In this document: one piece after another, positions 6,920 through 12,300 of the stretch | Layout of the letters: each line of letters begins with the position of its first letter | Numbering within the stretch: position 1 is the first letter of the stretch | NCBI GenBank assembly: GCA_964427955.1 | Contig: CAYRWY010000103.1 | Span: 1 to 14,981 of the forward strand | Source of the DNA: JACRBK01 sp964427955 | GTDB taxonomy: Bacteria > Chloroflexota > Anaerolineae > Aggregatilineales > Aggregatilineaceae | Direction of reading: 5' to 3' | DNA: 14,981 nucleotides | Made by a program: the position numbers and the translations under genes | Notes under the pieces: model-generated | Databases searched by the model: none | What the model was told of the DNA's origin: nothing | The model's input: the letters and a program-made list of their open reading frames with translations, nothing else

Positions 6920-7916
6920 TGGCGAATTCGCCGATCTTTTGCCGCTCGGCAGCAAAGAGATGAAGTCGTCCGGCAAGGCAGACGCCGCCGTCTTTGATCT
7001 GTTCTCGAATGGGGTAAAGACCAACCGCGATTCGGTCGTCTACGACTTCGACCGCGCCACCCTGATCGCGCGCGTGCAGCAGTTCATCGAGGACTACAAC
7101 GCCGAGGTGGATCGCTGGCGGCGGTCCGGCGGCAAACGCAATGTCGATGACTTCGTCAAGACGGAGCGGATCAAGTGGAGCGAAGGACTCAAAGCCAATC
7201 TGAAGCGCGGCGTCTACGCCAGTTACACGGAGTCGGAAATTCGTGAGGCGCTCTATCGTCCCTTCACCAAACAATACCTGCATTTTGACGACGTATTGAA
7301 CGAGCGCCGGTATCAATTTACGCGTATTTTCCCGACGCCGGAGACGGAGCGCGAGAATCGGGTGATTGTGGTAACCGATCTTGGCTCCGAAAAACCCTTT
7401 ATGACGTTAATAGCCAACCAAATTACCGATCTGCATCTGGTCGGCGCGGGGAGCAGTTCGCAGTGCTTCCCCTTTTACGTCTATGAACCCCACCCCCTGC
7501 CCCCTACCCCGCCAGCGGGGAGGGGAGAGAGGCGCGAAAACATCACCGACTGGGCGCTGGCCCAGTTCCGCCAGCACTACGCCGACGACACGATCAGCAA
7601 GTGGGACATCTTCCACTACGTCTACGGGCTGCTGCACCATCCCGGCTACCGCGAGCGTTACGCGGCCAACCTCAAGCACGATCTGCCGCGCCTGCCCTTT
7701 GCCCCGGACTTCCGCGCCCTGGCCGACGCGGGCCGCGCGCTGGCCGATCTACACCTGAATTACGAGCAGGTCCAGCCCTACCCCCTGACGTGGCAGTACC
7801 ACCCCGATTACCCGCTGTCGTATCGCGTCGAAAAGATGAAACTTTACCCCACCCAACCTCCCCCGTACACGGGGGAGGCGAAGGAGGCGGTTCTCTCGTC
7901 GTCAACCCGTCGCTGA
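6865..7916 (+). CDS. Type IIG / type-ISP-like restriction-modification enzyme, right part (target recognition)
   Basis: Continuation of the enzyme after the gap, read in the frame of ATG 6939; the true join falls at 6919/6920. Visible family blocks are LLPLGSKEMKSS, FDLFSNGVKTNRDSVVYDF, RPFTKQYLHFDDVLNERRYQ, then VVTDLGSEKPFMTLIANQI and TDWALAQFRQHYADDTISKW with WDIFHYVYGLLHHPGYRERY. These belong to the C-terminal target-recognition region of type-ISP-like enzymes. A repeat-derived insert PHPLPPTPPAGRGE sits before ENITDWAL (repeat R5). At the end, after YRVEKMKL, repeat R6 carries the frame into TQPPPYTGEAKEAVLSSSTRR and a TGA stop. The conserved last block is found one frame over, so this product is probably truncated by about 80 residues. 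Confidence 0.82.
7486..7525 (+). repeat. Palindromic repeat R5, in frame in a linker
   Basis: A 40-bp copy of the R3/R4 family in the same direction as R3: AACCCCAC start, C-rich tail, hairpin CCCCGC-CA-GCGGGG, then AGGGG. It is translated as PHPLPPTPPAGRGE between FPFYVYE and ENITDWAL. Relatives normally have a short acidic or polar linker here, so the repeat seems to have entered or replaced a surface loop without breaking the frame. Confidence 0.8.
7845..7892 (+). repeat. Palindromic repeat R6 (GTACACGGGGG subtype) that shifts the frame
   Basis: After a TACCCCACCCAA head comes a perfect 10-bp stem, CCTCCCCCGT (7857-7866) and ACGGGGGAGG (7869-7878), with AC between. GCGAAGGAGGCGGTT follows. 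The core matches R1. It lies directly after the codons for KMKL, and the conserved text resumes in the next frame from about 7893. One added base in or near the element would restore the frame. Confidence 0.8.
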
Positions 7917-8155
7917 CCCTGGCCGACATCCCCGCCGAAGCGTTCGAGTACCGCCTGGGCAACCGCTCCGCGCTGGACTGGGTGATCGACCAGTACCAGG
8001 TCAAGAAGGATAAGCACGGCGAGATCGTGTCCGATCCCAACCGCCGCGACGATCCCGACTACATCGTGCGGCTGGTCGGGCAGGTGGTCCAGGTCAGCGT
8101 GGAGACGGTGCAGATCGTGCGGGGCCTGGCCGGGCAGACGTTGAGCGAGGGTTAA
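7893..8155 (+). pseudogene. Frame-shifted C-terminal end of the restriction enzyme
   Basis: The frame differs from the part upstream, but reads the expected end of the enzyme: VVNPSLTLADIPAEAFEYRL, GNRSALDWVIDQYQV, then DPNRRDDPDYIVRLVGQVVQ and VSVETVQIVRGL, stopping at TAA 8153-8155. No start codon or ribosome site precedes it, so it would not be translated alone. It is the displaced tail of the gene that begins at 4381. A real insertion-driven frameshift and a one-base sequencing error in the G or C runs of R6 are both possible. The two arms of R6 match perfectly at five C and five G, which favours a real shift. Confidence 0.8.
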
Positions 8156-8168
8156 CCCCCTAGGGGTT
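8154..8168. repeat. Short palindrome AACCCC-CTA-GGGGTT overlapping the stop codon
   Basis: A perfect 6-bp inverted repeat with a 3-bp centre begins inside the TAA stop of the restriction-enzyme frame. There is no T run after it, so it is weak as an intrinsic terminator. Its AACCCC arm is the same as the end of repeats R3-R5. The rest of the 8169-8282 spacer holds only a small GATTCT-CC-AGAATC hairpin at 8186-8199. Confidence 0.5.
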
Positions 8169-8282
8169 CAACCAGCGAAGAAGACGATTCTCCAGAATCC
8201 TCAACCGGAAAGCCTACTGATCTTTGCACCACAGTTTACCGATCTGGCTCAAGCTCATGCACGACTCCCACCCCGCAGATCG

Positions 8283-9080
8283 TTACTCCCGCGCCAGGGC
8301 GTACTGCTGCGTGATCGCGTAGTCGTCGAAGTAGGTGACGACGTGATAGACCGGCGGGATCTCGTGATCCGCCGCCGGGGACTGGTCCCAGGCACGCCAG
8401 TAGTAGCCCATGATCCCGCTGCCCGCGCAGGCGTAGGTGATGCCGTCGCGCACGATCTGGCAGGTGCGGTGCAGGTGGCCGAAGAACACCCCGCGCAGCC
8501 GGTCCCGGCCCGGCAGCAGCGCCCGGTGCAGCGCGTCGCCGTTCACCAGCGGCATGTGCGTATCCAGCCAGGGCGATCCCATCACGAAGGGCGGATAATG
8601 CAGGATCAGCGTGAACGGCCCGCCGTCGCACGCGGCTTCGGCGCCGATCCACGCGATCTGCTCGTCGCGCAGCTTGCCCAACGGATCGGGCACCTCGGAA
8701 TTCGCGCCATCCACCACCAGGAAGCGCTCCCCCTTGACCTCGAAGGCATAATCCAGCGGCGCGTGCGGATCGCCGGACGGATGCGGCGGCGCGCCCAACA
8801 CCTCGCGCAGCAGGGCCGGATCGTCGTGATTGCCGCTGACGAAGTAGATCGGGACCTTCAGCGCGGCCAGCACGTCGCGCGCGACGAGGGCCGAGGCGCG
8901 CCGCCGGTCGTTGATCAGATCGCCGGTGTGGATCACGAAGTCGGGCGGCTGCGGAAAGCTGTTGATCCGCTCCACCAACCGTTCCAGGCAACGCGCCGCC
9001 GGATAACCGTCGAACAGCGTGTCGCGCGTCGCGCCAAGATGGGTATCGGAGATGTGGATGAAGGTCAGTTTGGGCTGCAT
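8283..9080 (-). CDS. Calcineurin-like metallophosphoesterase (cyclic-nucleotide phosphodiesterase-like)
   Basis: A 265-residue class III metallophosphoesterase with every metal-binding motif in order: ISDTHLG (Asp12, His14), HTGDLIND (Asp54), SGNHDD (Asn84, His85), LILHYPPF (His161) and FGHLHRT (His202, His204). The layout and length are close to CpdA/Icc-type 3',5'-cyclic nucleotide phosphodiesterases, but many phosphoesterases share these motifs and the substrate is not shown. No signal peptide, so cytoplasmic. The start at 9080 is chosen because AAGGAG lies 5 nt upstream and the protein then begins MQPKLTFIHISDTH, as in relatives; an upstream ATG at 9155 would add 25 unrelated residues. 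It is convergent with the restriction-enzyme gene and divergent from the giant secreted protein. Confidence 0.93.
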   Translation of the reverse strand: MQPKLTFIHISDTHLGATRDTLFDGYPAARCLERLVERINSFPQPPDFVIHTGDLINDRRRASALVARDVLAALKVPIYFVSGNHDDPALLREVLGAPPHPSGDPHAPLDYAFEVKGERFLVVDGANSEVPDPLGKLRDEQIAWIGAEAACDGGPFTLILHYPPFVMGSPWLDTHMPLVNGDALHRALLPGRDRLRGVFFGHLHRTCQIVRDGITYACAGSGIMGYYWRAWDQSPAADHEIPPVYHVVTYFDDYAITQQYALARE

Positions 9081-9172
9081 GGGGACTCCTTGAGGACATC
9101 GGATCATCCGCCGAACTGTAGCGCGCTCCGGCAGTGCGTGCAAGTCGGCTTTCACCCGGTTCTTCTTATTTC

Positions 9173-9194
9173 TATAAGGTTTATATACTTATAA
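9173..9194. promoter_or_regulatory. AT-rich inverted repeat between divergent genes
   Basis: TATAAG (9173-9178) and CTTATA (9189-9194) form a perfect 6-bp inverted repeat with a 10-bp AT-rich spacer. It lies in the one markedly AT-rich stretch of the window, between the phosphoesterase and the giant secreted protein. It could be an operator or part of the minus-strand promoter; no regulator is identified. Confidence 0.3.
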
Positions 9195-9221
9195 AAAAAT
9201 AGTGAAATCCAATCACATTTT

Positions 9222-9251
9222 TAGAACGACATAGTTAATAATGATATAATG
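9222..9251 (+). promoter_or_regulatory. Extended -10 promoter of the giant secreted-protein gene
   Basis: A perfect TATAAT (9246-9251) is preceded by TGA, giving the extended -10 form TGnTATAAT. A weak -35 (TTAGAA, 9222-9227) lies 18 bp upstream. The predicted leader is about 80-85 nt long before the ATG at 9341, with GGGGA close to the start as ribosome site. Confidence 0.6.
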
Positions 9252-9340
9252 AAGCGGGGTGCTTTGCTGCTACATTCCTCTCACGCATCCTGCTTTGTGG
9301 GGTCTGTGTATCCGACCAATGAGTTTTCCACGGGGATTTT

Positions 9341-12300
9341 ATGAAACCTAAAGTAAGTTCGTCAGCCTTTTTGATTCTCCTGCTTCTCCTCTCACCCCTA
9401 TTCATTACCAGCACCGTCGCCGCATCTTCGGAAACGTCGCCTGCGGCGGGCGGACTCTACCGGCAAGGCGGCGAGGTCTTCGCCACCGGGCTGAACGGGC
9501 CGTTTGGTATGGTCTTCGACGGCAGCGACAACCTGTTCGTGGCCAACGAAGGTGCCAGCGGCGGGACAGGGGACACCGACATTCGGATGATTGCGCCCGA
9601 CGGCACGGTCACCGTCTACGCCAACGGCTTCACCGGGCCTTCGGGGCTGGCTTTCAACAGCAGCGGCGTGTTGTATGCCGTGGATGATACCAATACCATC
9701 TTCAGCATCACCGCGCCCTTCACCGTCTCGGCCTTCATCAGCGGCAGTCCTGCCCTCAACAACCCGAACGCCATCGCCTTCGACAGCAGCAACAACCTGT
9801 ACGCGGCCAATGCGAACAGCGGCGCTATCGCCAAGTTCGATGCCGCTGGCGTGCTGGTCGATGGCGTCCTGGTCTCCGGTCTCAACAGCCCGCAGGCCGT
9901 GGTCGTGGATAACGCCGCGGGCCTGCTCTACATGACCGACATGAACGGCCAGCTCCGCGGTGTGCCGCTGGCCGGGGGCGATCATGCGCTGTACGCCTAC
10001 TTCACCGGCGGGACCAACGGTGGGCTGGCGCGCGACAGCAGCGGCAACCTGTACCTGGCCGAGTGGGACGCCAACCGCGTCCTGCGCATCGACGCCGCCG
10101 ACCAGACGGTGAGCATCTGCCAGGAAGGGCTGGATGCGCCGCGCGGGTTAGCCTTCGACAGCACGGGGCGGCTGTACGTGGCCGAATTCAACGCGGGCCG
10201 CATCCTGCGCTTCACCGGCTGCGCCGCTTCGACCAACGGCAATGGCAGCGCCTCCGGCACGGTGTACGAGGCGGACGGCACGACGCCGATCAGAAATGTG
10301 GACATCGGCTTCGAGGCCCTCAACGGGAGCCGCCAGTTCCACACCCAGACCAACCTCAACGGCCACTACACGATCCTGGACATCACGCCCGACCAGTACC
10401 GGGTGCGGGCCTCGGGGGGCGGCAGCTATGCCGACGAGTTCTACCACGAAAAGATCGGGAACGGCGATCTGGCGGACGCGGTGACTATCCAGGCTAACCA
10501 GGCGATTACCGGCATCGACTTCACCCTCGATCCGGGCGGCACGCTGTCGGGCCGGGTGACGGACGCCACGACCGGCGCGGGCCTGCCCAACATCTGGCTG
10601 GACCTGATCGGCCTGTGGAGCGGGGCCTGCACGGACGCCGACGGCTACTATACCTTCTATGGCCTCCCGTTCGACGTAGACTTCACCATCACGGCCAACA
10701 ATCACACCTGCGATGGCTCGCCGCGTACCTATCTCCAGGAATACTGGCAGAACAAGACGGACCAGGGCCAGGCCGATCCGGTGCACATCACCAGCGGCAA
10801 TCCCAACCCCACCGGGTACGACTTCGCGCTGGAGACGGGCGGCAGCATCACCGGCACGGTCTATGAGAGCAACGGCAGCACGCCCATCACCAACGCCTAC
10901 GTCTGCGTGGACGACTTCAACGGCAACGGCTACGGCTGCTTCAACGTGGACGGCAGCGGCGTCTACACCGTCCCCGGCCTGCCCTCCGGACAGTACCGGG
11001 CGAACGCGAGCGCGCCGGATCACGCCAAAGAGCTGTACAACAACCTGCCCTACCTGATGGATCACTGGAACGCCACGCGCATCAGCGTCGCGGCGGGCAG
11101 TGTGACGTCCGGCATCGACTTCACCCTCGACCCCGGCGGCACCATCTCCGGGATCATCTACGACGACCAGAACAACCCGCTGGGCGGCGTGCCGATTGAC
11201 ACCATCCCCGGCGGCTATGGGCAGTGCTCCAACCCGGACGGCTCCTACACCATCAGCGAACTGCCGCTGAACATGGGCATCGTGCTGATGGCCGGGGGGT
11301 CGCAGTGGGGCGGCTGTGCCACGCTGGATCGCGCGCCCGAATGGTGGTATGAAGCCAACATCCAGTTCAACGCCACGCCGATCACGCTCGAAACCGGCAG
11401 CGAACACGCCACCGGCAAGAACTTCACCCTGACGGTCGGGGGCAGCGTCTCCGGCACGGTGCGGGACGACCAGGGCAACCCGCTGGGTAATGTCCAGGTC
11501 GGCCTCAACACGCGCGCCGAAAACAACTGGGGCCAGGGGCTGTGCTCCAACCCGGATGGCACCTACACCTTCGATCACCTGCCGCTCGACGTGCAGTACG
11601 TCGTCAACAGCGGCGGCACGTCCGGCTGCGGCGGTCCGCAGAACTACATGCAGCAGTATTGGAACGGCAAGCCCGACTGGAACAGCGCCGACAACATCAC
11701 GCCGACGACCGCCGAGCCTGACGTGCCCGGCATCGACTTCGCACTGCCCGTCAGCGGCTCCTTCTCCGGACGGGTGACCGAGACCGATAACGTGACCCCG
11801 GTCAGCGGCGCCAACGTCTGCGCGCAGGAATACGTCACCGGCAACTGGCTCAACTGCGTCGGTGTCAACGGGGACGGCACCTACACCTTCACCGGCCTGC
11901 CGACCGGGACGTACCGCGCCTACGCGGAAGCGCCCGGCTATGCCCGCGAGATGTACGACAACCTGGCGTACTACCCGCTGGACTTCAACAACTCCGGCCA
12001 GATTCACGTCACGGTGGGTGTAGATACGCCCGACATCAACTACTCGCTGGCCCCCGGCGGCACGATCTCCGGCTTCATCTACGACGACCAGGGCCACGCG
12101 CTCTCCGGGGTGCCCATCGACACGGTGCCCGGCGGGAACGGCACCTGCACCAATCCGGACGGCAGCTACAGCCTCCCCGGAATGCCGCTCGATACCGGCG
12201 TCATCGTGATGGCAGGCGGACGCCAGTGGGGCGGCTGCGCCACGCTGGATCGCGCGCCGGAATGGTGGCAGGAATCGCCCACCGAGAGCGGCGCGACGCC

